From Megachile rotundata (lineage: Eukaryota > Arthropoda > Insecta > Hymenoptera > Megachilidae), in assembly GCF_050947335.1 (NCBI RefSeq), contig NC_134993.1, forward strand, positions 5,394,001 to 5,458,000: a stretch of 64,000 nucleotides of DNA, read 5' to 3'. Positions 1 through 15,680 of this stretch are shown one piece after another. The notes under the pieces are model-generated. The model saw nothing but the letters and a program-made list of their open reading frames with translations. It searched no databases and was not told the origin of the DNA. The number at the start of each line of letters is the position of its first letter. Position 1 is the first letter of the stretch. The translations under genes and the position numbers were made by a program.

Positions 1-237
1 ACAATCACAATCACACAATCACAATCACACAATCACAATCACACAATCACAATAACACAATCAGACAATCACACAGTCACACAATCACGATCACACAATC
101 ACGATCACACAATCACGATCACACAATCGCGATCACACAATCACGATCACACAATCACGATCACACAATCACAATCACACAACCACAATCACACAATCAA
201 AACCACACAATCACAGTCACACAATCAAGGTCACACA
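1..237. repeat. Left edge: end of a partly seen higher-order copy
   Basis: This stretch matches the end of the 1.95-kb higher-order unit, as at 1,640-1,867. It has AATAACAC, AATCAGAC and AGTCACAC octamers, a run of ACGATCAC units, then TCAAAACC and the A landmark at 238. It is cut by the window start. Confidence 0.85.
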
Positions 238-1867
238 ATGACGATCACACAATCACCATCACACAATAACGATCACACAATCACAATCACACAATCACGA
301 TCACACAATCACGATCACTCAATCACAATCACACAATCACAAACACACAGTCGCGATCACACGATCACGATCACACGATCACGATCACACAATCACAATC
401 ACACAATCAACGCCACACAATGACGATCACACAATCACCATCACACAATCTCGACCACACAATCACGATCACACAATCACGATCACACAATCACGTTCAC
501 ACAATCACAAACACACAGTCGCGATCACACGATCACGATCACACAATCACGATCACACAGTCACGATCACACAATCACAATCGCACAATCACAATCACAC
601 AATCACGATCACACAATCACGATCACTCAATCACAATCACACAATCACAATCACACAATCACGACCACACAGTCACGATCACACAATCACAATCATACAA
701 TCACAATCACACAATCACAATAACACAATCAGACAATCACACAGTCACACAATCACGATCACACAACCACGATCACACAATCACGATCACACAATCACGA
801 TCACACAATCACCATCCCACAATCACCATCACACAATCACCATCACACAATCACGATCACACAATCACGATCACACAATCACAATCACGCAATCACAATC
901 ACACAATCACAGTCACACAATCACAATCATACAATCACAATCACACAATCACAATCTCACAATCACAATTACACAATCACAATCACACAATCACAATCAC
1001 ACAATCACAATCACACAATCGCAATCACACAATCACAATCACACAATCACAATCCCACAATCACAATCCCACAATCACAATCACACAACCACAATCACAC
1101 AATCACACAGTCACAATCCCTCAATCACGATCACACAATCATGATCACACAATCACGAACACACAATCACGATCACACAATCACGATCACACAATCACGA
1201 TCACACAATCACGATCACACAATCACCATCACACAATCACCATCACACAATCACCATCACACAATCACAATCACACAATCAAGGTCACACAATGACGATC
1301 GCACAATCACCATCACACAATCACGACCACTCAATCACGATCACACAATCACGATCACACAATCACGATCACACAATCACGTTCACAAAATCACAATCAC
1401 ACAATCACAATCACACAATCACAATCCCACAATCACGATCACACAATCACAATCACACAATCACAATCACAATCACGATCACACAGTCACGATCACACAA
1501 TCGGAGTCACACAATCACAATCACACAACCACAATCACACAATCATACAGTCACAATCCCACAATCACGATCACACAATCACGACCACACAGTCACGATC
1601 ACACAATCACAATCACACAATCACAATCACACAATCACAATCACACAATCACAATCACACAATCACAATCACACAATCACAATAACACAATCAGACAATC
1701 ACACAGTCACACAATCACGATCACACAATCACGATCACACAATCACTATCACACAATCGCGATCACACAATCACGATCACACAATCACGATCACACAATC
1801 ACAATCACACAATCACAATCACACAATCAAAACCACACAATCACAGTCACACAATCAAGGTCACACA
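238..1867. repeat. 1.95-kb-type higher-order repeat, copy 1 (1,630 bp)
   Basis: The copy starts at landmark A (238), has D at 420, and ends before the next A at 1,868. It is 320 bp shorter than copy 2. A C-rich stretch at 811-1,170 resembles the X block found further right. A private A-type landmark at 1,292 has ATGACGATCGCAC instead of ATGACGATCACAC; the same GATCGCAC form recurs at 16,474 and 59,618. Confidence 0.85.
811..1170. repeat. X-like C-rich block, leftmost and divergent
   Basis: The block has ACCATCCCAC followed by ACCATCACAC units, then a long run of AATCACAC/AATCAC with AATCTCAC, AATTACAC and AATCCCAC variants, and ends near CACGAACACAC. This order matches the second half of the X blocks at 15.7, 44.2 and 58.8 kb. 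The first half (with CACTGTCAC and CGTTATCAC) is absent. Confidence 0.8.
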
Positions 1868-3817
1868 ATGACGATCACACAATCACCATCACACAATAAC
1901 GATCACACAATCACAATCACACAATCACGATCACACAATCACGATCACTCAATCACAATCACACAATCACAAACACACAGTCGCGATCACACGATCACGA
2001 TCACACGATCACGATCACACAATCACAATCACACAATCAACGCCACACAATGACGATCACACAATCACCATCACACAATCTCGACCACACAATCACGATC
2101 ACACAATCACGATCACACAATCACGTTCACACAATCACAAACACACAGTCGCGATCACACGATCACGATCACACAATCACGATCACACAGTCACGATCAC
2201 ACAATCACAATCGCACAATCTCAATCACACAATCACGATCACACAATCACGATCACACAATCACAATCACACAATCACAATCACACAATCACGACCACAC
2301 AGTCACGATCACACAATCACAATCATACAATCACAATCACACAATCACAATAACACAATCAGACAATCACACAGTCACACAATCACGATCACACAACCAC
2401 GATCACACAATCACGATCACACAATCACGATCACACAATCACGATCACGCAATCACGATCACACAATCACAATCACACAATCACAATCACACAATCACAA
2501 TCACACAATCACAATCCCACAATCACAATCCCACAATCACAATCCCACAATCACAATCCCACAATCACACAGTCACAATCAAACAATCACGATCACACAA
2601 TCACGATCACACAATCACAATCACACAATCACAATCACACAATCACAATCACAATCACACAATCACAATCACACAGTCACAATCACACAATCACACTGTC
2701 ACAATCCCACAATCACGATCACACAATCACGATCACACAGTCACGATCACACGATCACGATCACACAATATCAATCACACAATCACAATCACACAATCAC
2801 GAGCACACAATCACGATCACACAATCACCATCACACAATCACGATCACACAATCACGATCACACAATCACGATCACACAATCACAGTCACACAATCACAA
2901 TCACACAATCACAATCACACAATCACAATCACAATCACGATCAAACAGTCACGATCACACAATCAGAGTCACACAATCGCAATCACACAACCACAATCAC
3001 ACAATCACACAGTCACAATCCCACAATCACGATCACACAATCACGACCACACAGTCACGGTCACACAATCACAATCACACAATCACAATATCACAATCGC
3101 AATCACACAATCACAATAACACAATCAGACAATCACACAATCACACAATCACACAATCACGATCACACAATCATGATCACACAATCACGATCACACAATC
3201 ACGATCACACAATCACGATCACACAATCACCATCACACAATCACCATCACACAATCACAATCACACAATCAAGGTCGCACAATGACGATCACACAATCAC
3301 CATCACACAATCACGACCACTCAATCACGATCACACAATCACGATCACACAATCACGATCACACAATCACGATCACACAATCACGTTCACACAATCACAA
3401 ACACAGAGTTGCGATCACACGATCACGATCACACAATCACGATCACACAGTCACGATCACACAATCACGATCGCACAGTCACGATCACACAACCACAATC
3501 ACACAATCATACAGTCACAATCCCACAATCACGATCACACAATCACGACCAGACAGTCACAATCACACAATCACAATCACACAATCACAATCACACAATC
3601 ACAATCACACAATCACAATCACACAATCACAATAACACAATCAGACAATCACACAGTCACACAATCACGATCACACAATCACGATCACACAATCACTATC
3701 ACACAATCGCGATCACACAATCACGATCACACAATCACGATCACACAATCACAATCACACAATCACAATCACACAATCAAAACCACACAATCACAGTCAA
3801 ACAATCAAGGTCACACA
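1868..3817. repeat. 1.95-kb higher-order repeat, copy 2 (1,950 bp)
   Basis: Landmark A is at 1,868 and D at 2,050. A B-type landmark is at 3,282. The next copy repeats these at exactly +1,950 (3,818, 4,000 and 5,232). The copy includes the octamer run AATAACAC-AATCAGAC-AATCACAC-AGTCACAC, an AATCCCAC cluster near 2,510-2,560, and a CACACTGTCAC variant near 2,693-2,703. Confidence 0.88.
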
Positions 3818-5865
3818 ATGACGATCACACAATCACCATCACACAATAACGATCACACAATCACAATCACACAATCACGATCACACAATCACGATCACTC
3901 AATCACAATCACACAATCACAAACACACAGTCGCGATCACACGATCACGATCACACGATCACGATCACACAATCACAATCACACAATCAACGCCACACAA
4001 TGACGATCACACAATCACCATCACACAATCTCGACCACACAATCACGATCACACAATCACGATCACACAATCACGTTCACACAATCACAAACACACAGTC
4101 GCGATCACACGATCACGATCACACAATCACGATCACACAGTCACGATCACACAATCACAATCGCACAATCTCAATCACACAATCACGATCACACAATCAC
4201 GATCACTCAATCACAATCACACAATCACAATCACACAATCACGACCACACAGTCACGATCACACAATCACAATCATACAATCACAATCACACAATCACAA
4301 TAACACAATCAGACAATCACACAGTCACACAATCACGATCACACAACCACGATCACACAATCACGATCACACAATCACGATCACACAATCACGATCACGC
4401 AATCACGATCACACAATCACAATCACACAATCACAATCACACAATCACAATCACACAATCACAATCCCACAATCACAATCCCACAATCACAATCCCACAA
4501 TCACACAGTCACAATCAAACAATCACGATCACACAATCACGATCACACAATCACAATCACACAATCACAATCACACAATCACAATCACAATCACACAATC
4601 ACAATCACACAATCACAATCACACAATCACAATCACACAATCACACTGTCACAATCCCACAATCACGATCACACAATCACGATCACACAGTCACGATCAC
4701 ACGATCACGATCACACAATATCAATCACACAATCACAATCACACAATCACGAGCACACAATCACGATCACACAATCACCATCACACAATCACGATCACAC
4801 AATCACGATCACACAATCACGATCACACTATCACGATCACACAATCACAGTCACACAATCACAATCACACAATCACAATCACAATCACGATCAAACAGTC
4901 ACGATCACACAATCAGAGTCACACAATCGCAATCACACAACCACAATCACACAATCACACAGTCACAATCCCACAATCACGTTCACACAATCACGACCAC
5001 ACAGTCACGGTCACACAATCACAATCACACAATCACAATATCACAATCGCAATCACACAATCACAATAACACAATCAGACAATCACACAATCACGCAATC
5101 ACACAATCACGATCACACAATCATGATCACACAATCACGATCACACAATCACGATCACACAATCACGATCACACAATCACCATCACACAATCACCATCAC
5201 ACAATCACAATCACACAATCAAGGTCGCACAATGACGATCACACAATCACCATCACACAATCACGACCACTCAATCACGATCACACAATCACGATCACAC
5301 AATCACGATCACACAATCACGTTCACACAATCACAAACACAGAGTTGCGATCACACGATCACGATCACACAATCACGATCACACAGTCACGATCACACAA
5401 TCACGATCGCACAGTCACGATCACACAATCAGAGTCACACAATCACAATCACACAACCACAATCACACAATCACACAGTCACAATCCCACAATCACGATC
5501 ACACAATCACGACCACACAGTCACGATCACACAATCACAATCATACAATCACAATCACACAATTACAATAACACAATCAGACAATCACACAGTCACACAA
5601 TCACGATCACACAATCACGATCACACAATCATAATCACACAATCACGATCAAACAATCACGATCACACAATCACGATCACACAATCACAATCACACAATC
5701 ACAATCACACAATCACGATCACACAATCACGATCACTCAATCACAATCACACAATCACAAAAACACAGTCGCGATCACACGATCACGATCACACGATCAC
5801 GATCACACGATCACGATCACACGATCACGATCACACAATCACAATCACACAATCGAGGCCACACA
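3818..5865. repeat. 1.95-kb higher-order repeat, copy 3, right end changed
   Basis: Landmarks A (3,818), D (4,000) and B (5,232) keep the 1,950-bp offset from copy 2. Differences include an inserted AATCACAATCAC stretch near 4,580-4,630, and a CACACTATCACG variant near 4,827 where copy 2 has the usual unit. After about 5,340 the copy departs from copy 2 and ends in four ACACGATCACGATC units (5,777-5,832) before landmark C' at 5,866. Confidence 0.85.
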
Positions 5866-8747
5866 ATGACGATCACACAATCACCATCACACAATCTCGA
5901 CCACACAATCACGATCACACAATCACGATCACACAATCACGTTCACACAATCACAAGCACACAGTCGCGATCACTCGATCACGATCACACAATCACGATC
6001 ACACAGTCACGATCACACAATCACAATCGCACAATCACAATCACACAATCACGATCACACAATCACGATCACTCAATCACAATCACACAATCACAATCAC
6101 ACAATCAAAACCACACAATCACAATCACACAATCAAGGTCACACAATGACGATCACACAATCACCATCACACAATCACGATCACACAATCACAATCACAC
6201 AATCACGATCACACAATCACGATCACTCAATCACAATCACACAATCACAAACACACAGTCGCGATCACATGATCACGATCACACGATCACGATCACACAA
6301 TCACAATCACACAAGCAACGCCACACAATGACGATCACACAATCACCATCACACAATCTCGACCACACAATCACGATCACACAATCACGATCACACAATC
6401 ACGATCACACAATCACAATCACACAATCAAAATCACACAATCACAATCACACAATCAAGGTCACACAATGACGATCACACAATCACCATCACACAATCAC
6501 GATCACACAATCACAATCACACAATCACGATCACACAATCACGATCACACAATCACAATCACACAATCACAATCACACAATCAAAACCACACAATCACAA
6601 TCACACAATCAAGGTCACACAATGACGATCACACAATCACCATCACACAATCACGATCACACAATCACAATCACACAATCACGATCACACAATCACGATC
6701 ACTCAATCACAATCACACAATCACGTTCACACAATCACAAACACACAGTCGCGATCACACCATCACGATCACACAATCACGATCACACAGTCACGATCAC
6801 ACAATTACGATCACACAGTCACGATCACACAATCAGAGTCACACAATCACAATCACACAACCACAATCACACAATCACACAGTCACAATACCACAATCAC
6901 GATCACACAATCACGACCACACAGTCACGATCACACAATCACGATCACACAATCACAATCACACAATCACAATCACACAATCACAATAACACAATCAAGG
7001 TCGCACAATGACGATCACAAAATCACCATCACACAATCACGACCACTCAATCACGATCACACAATCACGATCACACATTCACGATCACACAATCACGATC
7101 ACACAATCACGTTCACACAATCACAAACACAGAGTTGCGATCACACGATCACGATCACACAATCACGATCACACAGTCACGATCACACAATCACGATCAC
7201 ACAGTCACGATCACACAATCAGAGTCACACAATCACAATCACACAACCACAATCACACAATCACACAGTCACAATCCCACAATCACGATCACACAATCAC
7301 GACCACACAGTCACGATCACACAATCACAATCATACAATCACAATCACACAATCACAATAACACAATCAGACAATCACACAGTCACACAATCACGATCAC
7401 ACAATCACGATCACACAATCACGATCACACAATCACGATCACACAATCACGATCACACAATCACAATCAAACAATCACAATCACACAATCACGATCACAC
7501 AATCACGATCACTCAATCACAATCACACAGTCGCGATCACACGATCACGATCACACAATCACGATCACACAATCGCGATCACACAATCACGATCACACAA
7601 TCATGATCACACAATCACAATCACACAATCACAATCACACAATCACAATAACACAATCAGACAATCACACAGTCACACAATCACAATAACACAATCACAA
7701 TAACACAATCAGACAATCACACAGTCACACAATCACGATCACACAATCACGATCACACAATCACGATCACACAATCGCGATCACACAATCACGATCACAC
7801 AATCACGATCACACAATCACAATCACACAATCAAAACCACACAATCACAATCACACAATCAAGGTCACACAATGACGATCACACAATCACCATCACACAA
7901 TCACGATCACACAATCACAATCACACAATCACGATCACACAATCACGATCACTCAATCACAATCACACAATCACAAACACACAGTCGCGATCACACGATC
8001 ACGATCACACGATCACGATCACACAATCACAATCACACAAGCAACGCCACACAATGACGATCACACAATCACCATCACACAATCTCGACCACACAATCAC
8101 GATCACACAATCACGATCACACAATCACGATCACACAATCACAATCACACAATCAAAATCACACAATCACAATCACACAATCAAGGTCACACAATGACGA
8201 TCACACAATCACCATCACACAATCACGATCACACAATCACAATCACACAATCACGGTCACACAATCACGATCACACAATCACAATCACACAATCACAATC
8301 ACACAATCACAATCACACAATCAAAACCACACAATCACAATCACACAATCAAGGTCACACAATGACGATCACACAATCACCATCACACAATCACGATCAC
8401 ACAATCACAATCACACAATCACGATCACACAAACACGATCACTCAATCACAATCACACAATCACGTTCACACAATCACAAACACACAGTCGCGATCACAC
8501 CATCACGATCACACAATCACGATCACACAGTCACGATCACACAATTACGATCACACAGTCACGATCACACAATCAGATTCACACAATCACAATCACACAA
8601 CCACAATCACACAATCACACAGTCACAATACCACAATCACGATCACACAATCACGACCACACAGTCACGATCACACAATCACGATCACACAATCACAATC
8701 ACACAATCACAATCACACAATCACAATAACACAATCAAGGTCGCACA
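5866..8747. repeat. Mixed A/D' zone with one Q-R cassette and one Q variant
   Basis: Order of landmarks: C' 5,866, A 6,146, D' 6,328, A 6,468, Q 6,622, R 7,008, A 7,872, D' 8,054, A 8,194, Q variant 8,362-8,747 (with ACAAACACGATC). The A to D' distance is 182 bp each time. About 6.3-8.4 kb is matched at +12,002 to +12,030 (18.3-20.4 kb), and its 6.4-8.4 kb part again in 21.3-23.3 kb. About 5.8-6.6 kb is matched at 25.9-26.6 kb (+20,068). Confidence 0.85.
6622..7361. repeat. Q-R cassette 1 (740 bp)
   Basis: Landmark A, then ACGTTCACAC, CGCGATCACACCATC, ACAATTACG, CAGAGTCAC, AATACCAC and landmark B at +386. R then has ACATTCACG, ACAGAGTTGCG, CAGAGTCAC, AATCCCAC and AATCATAC. ATGACGATCACAAAATC at 7,008 is shared with cassettes 3 and 4. 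Confidence 0.9.
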
Positions 8748-9439
8748 ATGACGATCACACAATCACCATCACACAATCACGACCACTCAATCACGATCAC
8801 ACAATCACGATCACACATTCACGATCACACAATCACGTTCACACAATCACAAACACAGAGTTGCGATCACACGATCACGATCACACAATCACGATCACAC
8901 GATCACTATCACACGATCACGATCACACAATCACAATCACACAATCAAGGCCACACAATGACGATCACACAATCACCATCACACAATCTCGACCACACAA
9001 TCACGATCACACAATCACGATCACACAATCACGTTCACACAATCACAAGCACACAGTCGCGATCACTCGATCACGATCACACAATCACGATCACACAGTC
9101 ACGATCACACAATCACAATCGCACAATCACAATCACACAATCACGATCACACAATCACGATCAATCAATCACAATCACACAATCACAATCACACAATCAC
9201 GACCACACAGTCACGATCACACAATCACAATCATACAATCACAATCACACAATCACAATAACACAATCGGACAATCACACAGTCACACAATCACGATCAC
9301 ACAATCACAATAACACAATCAGACAATCACACAGTCACACAATCACGATCACACAATCACGATCACACAATCACAATCACACAATCACAATCACACAATC
9401 AAAACCACACAATCACAATCACACAATCAAGGTCACACA
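8748..9439. repeat. P cassette 1 (692 bp)
   Basis: Runs from landmark B to A. Diagnostic features in order: ACATTCACG, ACAGAGTTGCG, ACGATCACACGATC units, landmark C, ACAATCTCGACC, ACAAGCACAC, GATCACTCGATC, AATCGCAC, GATCAATCAATC, two AATAACAC-AATCAGAC sets, TCAAAACC. Private: GATCACTATCACACG near 8,903 and AATCGGAC at 9,267. Confidence 0.9.
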
Positions 9440-10757
9440 ATGACGATCACACAATCACCATCACACAATCACGATCACACAATCACAATCACACAATCAC
9501 GATCACACAATCACGATCACTCAATCACAATCACACAATCACGTTCACACAATCACAAACACACAGTCGCGATCACACCATCACGATCACACAATCACGA
9601 TCACACAATCACGTTCACACAATCACAAACACAGAGTTGCGATCACACGATCACGATCACACAATCACGATCACACAGTCACGATCACACAATCACGATC
9701 ACACAGTCACGATCACACAATCAGAGTCACACAATCACAATCACACAACCACAATCACACAATCACACAGTCACAATCCCACAATCACGATCACACAATC
9801 ACGACCACACAGTCACGATCACACAATCACAATCATACAATCACAATCACACAATCACAATAACACAATCAGACAATCACACAGTCACACAATCACGATC
9901 ACACAATCACGATCACACAATCACGATCACACAATCACGATCACACAATCACAATCAAACAATCACAATCACACAATCACGATCACACAATCACGATCAC
10001 TCAATCACAATCACACAATCACGTTCACACAATCACAAACACACAGTCGCGATCACACCATCACGATCACACAATCACGATCACACAGTCACGATCACAC
10101 AATTACGATCACACAGTCACGATCACACAATCAGAGTCACACAATCACAATCACACAACCACAATCACACAATCACACAGTCACAATCCCACAATCACGA
10201 TCACACAATCACGACCACACAGTCACGATCACACAATCACAATCATACAATCACAATCACACAATCACAATAACACAATCAGACAATCACACAGTCACAC
10301 AATCACGATCACACAATCACGATCACACAATCACGATCACACAATCACGATCACACAATCACGATCACACAATCACGATCACACAATCACGATCACACAA
10401 TCACAATCAAACAATCACAATCACACAATCACGATCACACAATCACGATCACTCAATCACAATCACACAATCACGTTCACACAATCACAAACACACAGTC
10501 GCGATCACACCATCACGATCACACAATCACGATCACACAGTCACGATCACACAATTACGATCACACAGTCACGATCACACAATCAGAGACACACAATCAC
10601 AATCACACAACCACAATCACACAATCACACAGTCACAATACCACAATCACGATCACACAATCACGACCACACAGTCACGATCACACAGTCACGATCACAT
10701 AATCACAATCACACAATCACAATCACACAATCACAATAACACAATCAAGGTCGCACA

Positions 10758-11950
10758 ATGACGATCACACAATCACCATCACACAATCACGACCACTCAA
10801 TCACGATCACACAATCACGATCACACATTCACGATCACACAATCACGTTCACACAATCACAAACACAGAGTTGCGATCACACGATCACGATCACACAATC
10901 ACGACCACACGATCACGATCACACGATCACGATCACACAATCACAATCACACAATCAAGGCCACACAATGACGATCACACAATCACGATCACACAATCAC
11001 GTTCACACAATCACAAGCACACAGTCGCGATCACTCGATCACGATCACACAATCACGATCACACAGTCACGATCACACAATCACAATCGCACAATCACAA
11101 TCACACAATCACGATCACACAATCACGATCACACAATCACGATCACTCAATCACAATCACACAATCACAATCACACAATCACGACCACACAGTCACGATC
11201 ACACAATCACAATCATACAATCACAATCACACAATCACAATAACACAATCAGACAATCACACAGTCACACAATCACGATCACACAATCACAATAACACAA
11301 TCAGACAATCACACAGTCACACAATCACGATCACACAATCACGATCACACAATCACGATCACACAATCACAATCACACAATCACCATCACACAATCACGA
11401 TCACACAATCACGATCACTCAATCACAATCACACAATCACAAAAACACAGCCGCGATCACACGATCACGATCACACGATCACGATCACACAATCACGATC
11501 ACGCAATCACGATCACACAATCACAATCATACAATCACAATCACACAATCAGAATAACACAATCAGACAATCACACAGTCACACAATCACGATCACACAA
11601 TCACGATCACACAATCACGATCACACAATCACGATCACACAATCACGATCACACAATCGCGATCACACAATCACGATCACACAATCACAATCACACAATC
11701 ACAATCACACAATCACGATCACACAATCACGATCACTCAATCACAATCACACAATCACAAAAACACAGTCGCGATCACACGATCACGATCACACGATCAC
11801 GATCACACGATCACGATCACACAATCACGATCACACAATCACGATCACACAATCACAATCACACAATCACAATCACACAATCACGATCACACAATCACAA
11901 TCACAATAACACAATCAGACAATCACACAGTCACACAATCACGATCACAC
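10758..11950. repeat. S cassette 1
   Basis: Landmark B, ACGACCACACGATC, then landmark C followed directly by ACGATC and ACGTTC, so ACCATC and ACAATCTCGACC are absent. It has CGCGATCACTCGATC, then AAAAACACAGCCGCG, AATCAGAATAACAC, a run of ACGATCAC units, AAAAACACAGTCGCG and the hex tract. Confidence 0.85.
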
Positions 11951-12022
11951 AATCACAATCACAATCACAATCACAATCACAATCACAATCACAATCACAA
12001 TCACAATCACAATCACAATCAC
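11951..12022. repeat. Hex tract 1, (AATCAC)12
   Basis: Twelve perfect AATCAC hexamers, ending in AAAATCAC. It lies 91 bp before G-block 1. Confidence 0.97.
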
Positions 12023-12113
12023 AAAATCACAATCACACAATCGCAATCACACAATCACAATCACACAATCAAAATCACACAATCACACAATCACGATCAC
12101 ACAATCACGATCA

Positions 12114-12660
12114 CGCAATCGCGATCTCACAATGGCGATCACGCAATCACGGTCACACAATCACGGCCACACAATCACGGTCATTAAATCACGGTCACAA
12201 AATCACGCTCACACAATCATGGTCACACAACTGGAACACACAATCACGAACACACAATCACGGTCACACAATCACGGTCACACTATAACGGCCACACAAT
12301 CACGGCCACACAATCACGGTCACACAGTCACTGTTACACAATCACGGTCGCGCAATCACGGTCGCGCAATCACGGTCACGCAATCACGGTCACGCAATCA
12401 CGGTCACACAATCGTGGTCGCGCAATCACGGTCACGCAATCACGGTCACACAATCGTCGTCACGCAATCACGGCCACACAATCGTGGTCACGCAATCACG
12501 GTCACACAATCGCGATCACACAATCGCGGTCACACAATCATCGTCACACAATCATCGTCACACAACACGAACACACAATCACGAACACACAATCACGGTC
12601 ACACAATCACGGTCACACAGTCACTGTCACACAATCACGGCCACGCAATCACGGTCACAC
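12114..12660. repeat. G-block 1 (547 bp)
   Basis: The 14-bp periodicity persists, but the unit is AATCACGGTCACAC with GGCC, CGCG, CGTGG, CGTCG and TCACTGTCAC variants, so G is much more frequent than elsewhere. Two 13-bp units, AACTGGAACACAC and AACACGAACACAC, break the 14-bp register; I saw no other odd-length unit in the window. A unique ATTAAATCACGG lies near 12,183 and a TATAACGG unit near 12,285. Confidence 0.95.
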
Positions 12661-13089
12661 AATCACGACCACACAGTCACGATCACACAATCACAATCAC
12701 ACAATCACAATCACACAATCACAATCACACAATCACAATCACACAATCAAAACCACACAATCACAATCACACAATCAAGGTCACACAATGACGATCACAC
12801 AAACACGATCACTCAATCACAATCACACAATCACGTTCACACAATCACAAACACACAGTCGCGATCACACCATCACGATCACACAATCACGATCACACAG
12901 TCACGATCACACAATCAGAGTCACACAATCACAATCACACAACCACAATCACACAATCACACAGTCACAATACCACAATCACGATCACACAATCACGACC
13001 ACACAGTCACGATCACACAATCACGATCACACAATCACAATCACACAATCACAATCACACAATCACAATAACACAATCAAGGTCGCACA

Positions 13090-13781
13090 ATGACGATCAC
13101 ACAATCACCATCACACAATCACGACCACTCAATCACGATCACACAATCACGATCACACATTCACGATCACACAATCACGTTCACACAATCACCAACACAG
13201 AGTTGCGATCACACGATCACGATCACACAATCACGATCACACGATCACGATCACACGATCACGATCACACAATCACAATCACACAATCAAGGCCACACAA
13301 TGACGATCACACAATCACCATCACACAATCTCGACCACACAATCACGATCACACAATCACGATCACACAATCACGTTCACACAATCACAAGCACACAGTC
13401 GCGATCACTCGATCACGATCACACAATCACGATCACACAGTCACGATCACACAATCACAATCGCACAATCACAATCACACAATCACGATCACACAATCAC
13501 GATCAATCAATCACAATCACACAATCACAATCACACAATCACGACCACACAGTCACGATCACACAATCACAATCATACAATCACAATCACACAATCACAA
13601 TAACACAATCAGACAATCACACAGTCACACAATCACGATCACACAATCACAATAACACAATCAGACAATCACACAGTCACACAATCACGATCACACAATC
13701 ACGATCACACAATCACAATCACACAATCACAATCACACAATCAAAACCACACAATCACAATCACACAATCAAGGTCACACA
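13090..13781. repeat. P cassette 2 (692 bp)
   Basis: Same order and length as P1. A private ACCAACACAGAG is near 13,191. Confidence 0.9.
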
Positions 13782-14521
13782 ATGACGATCACACAATCAC
13801 CATCACACAATCACGATCACACAATCACAATCACACAATCACGATCACACAATCACGATCACTCAATCACAATCACACAATCACGTTCACACAATCACAA
13901 ACACACAGTCGCGATCACACCATCACGATCACACAATCACGATCACACAGTCACGATCACACAATTACGATCACACAGTCACGATCACACAATCAGAGTC
14001 ACACAATCACAATCACACAACCACAATCACACAATCACACAGTCACAATACCACAATCACGATCACACAATCACGACCACACAGTCACGATCACACAATC
14101 ACGATCACACAATCACAATCACACAATCACAATCACACAATCACAATAACACAATCAAGGTCGCACAATGACGATCACACAATCACCATCACACAATCAC
14201 GACCACTCAATCACGATCACACAATCACGATCACACATTCACGATCACACAATCACGATCACACAATCACGTTCACACAATCACAAACACAGAGTTGCGA
14301 TCACACGATCACGATCACACAATCACGATCACACAGTCACGATCACACAATCACGATCACACAGTCACGATCACACAATCAGAGTCACACAATCACAATC
14401 ACACAACCACAATCACACAATCACACAGTCACAATCCCACAATCACGATCACACAATCACGACCACACAGTCACGATCACACAATCACAATCATACAATC
14501 ACAATCACACAATCACAATAA
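13782..14521. repeat. Q-R cassette 2 (740 bp)
   Basis: Same order and length as cassette 1, with the common ATGACGATCACACAATC at the internal B (14,168). Confidence 0.9.
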
Positions 14522-14991
14522 CACAATCAGACAATCACACAGTCACACAATCACGATCACACAATCACGATCACACAATCACGATCACACAATCACGATC
14601 ACACAATCACGATCACACAATCACGATCACACAATCACAATCAAACAATCACAATCACAAAATCACGATCACACAATCACGATCACTCAATCACAATCAC
14701 ACAATCACGTTCACACAATCACAAACACACAGTCGCGATCACACCATCACGATCACACAATCACGATCACACAGTCACGATCACACAATTACGATCACAC
14801 AGTCACGATCACACAATCAGAGTCACACAATCACAATCACACAACCACAATCACGCAATCACACAGTCACAATACCACAATCACGATCACACAATCACGA
14901 CCACACAGTCACGATCACACAGTCACGATCACACAATCACAATCACACAATCACAATCACACAATCACAATAACACAATCAAGGTCGCACA

Positions 14992-15680
14992 ATGACGATC
15001 ACACAATCACCATCACACAATCACGACCACTCAATCACGATCACACAATCACGATCACACATTCACGATCACACAATCACGTTCACACAATCACAAACAC
15101 AGAGTTGCGATCACACGATCACGATCACACAATCACGATCACACGATCACGATCACACGATCACGATCACACAATCACAATCACACAATCAAGGCCACAC
15201 AATGACGATCACACAATCACCATCTCACAATCTCGACCACACAATCACGATCACACAATCACGATCACACAATCACGTTCACACAATCACAAGCACACAG
15301 TCGCGATCACTCGATCACGATCACACAATCACGATCACACAGTCACGATCACACAATCACAATCGCACAATCACAATCACACAATCACGATCACACAATC
15401 ACGATCACTCAATCACAATCACACAATCACAATCACACAATCACGACCACACAGTCACGATCACACAATCACAATCATACAATCACAATCACACAATCAC
15501 AATAACACAATCAGACAATCACACAGTCACACAATCACGATCACACAATCACAATAACACAATCAGACAATCACACAGTCACACAATCACGATCACACAA
15601 TCACGATCACACAATCACGATCACACAATCACAATCACACAATCACAATCACACAATCACGATCACACAATCACGATCAC
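14992..15680. repeat. S2 cassette 1
   Basis: Like P but with ACCATCTCACAATCTCGACC after landmark C and GATCACTCAATC instead of GATCAATCAATC. It leads into an X block. Confidence 0.84.

Larger units (their letters stand above)
8748..12113. repeat. P, Q/R and S cassettes leading to the first hex tract
   Basis: P starts at 8,748 and A at 9,440. An abrupt switch from Q to R-type sequence (ACAGAGTTGCG) occurs near 9,600-9,640. The AATCAGAC octamer recurs at 9,867 and 10,277, a tandem repeat of 410 bp, two units shorter than the 438-bp duplications at 32.8 and 41.7 kb. S begins at 10,758 and runs to the hex tract at 11,951. A 91-bp linker precedes the G-block. Confidence 0.85.

Noticed and set aside
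12183..12300. Mobile-element remnant at ATTAAATC, AACTGGAAC and TATAACGG
   Set aside because: All three are single units that keep the flanking AATCAC/CACAC pattern and near-14-bp spacing. No inverted repeats, poly-A or target duplications are visible.
12114..12660. G-quadruplex or CpG-island promoter in the G-block
   Set aside because: GG pairs are common but I saw no run of GGG, and no TATA or initiator-like context. The block is still a 14-bp satellite.
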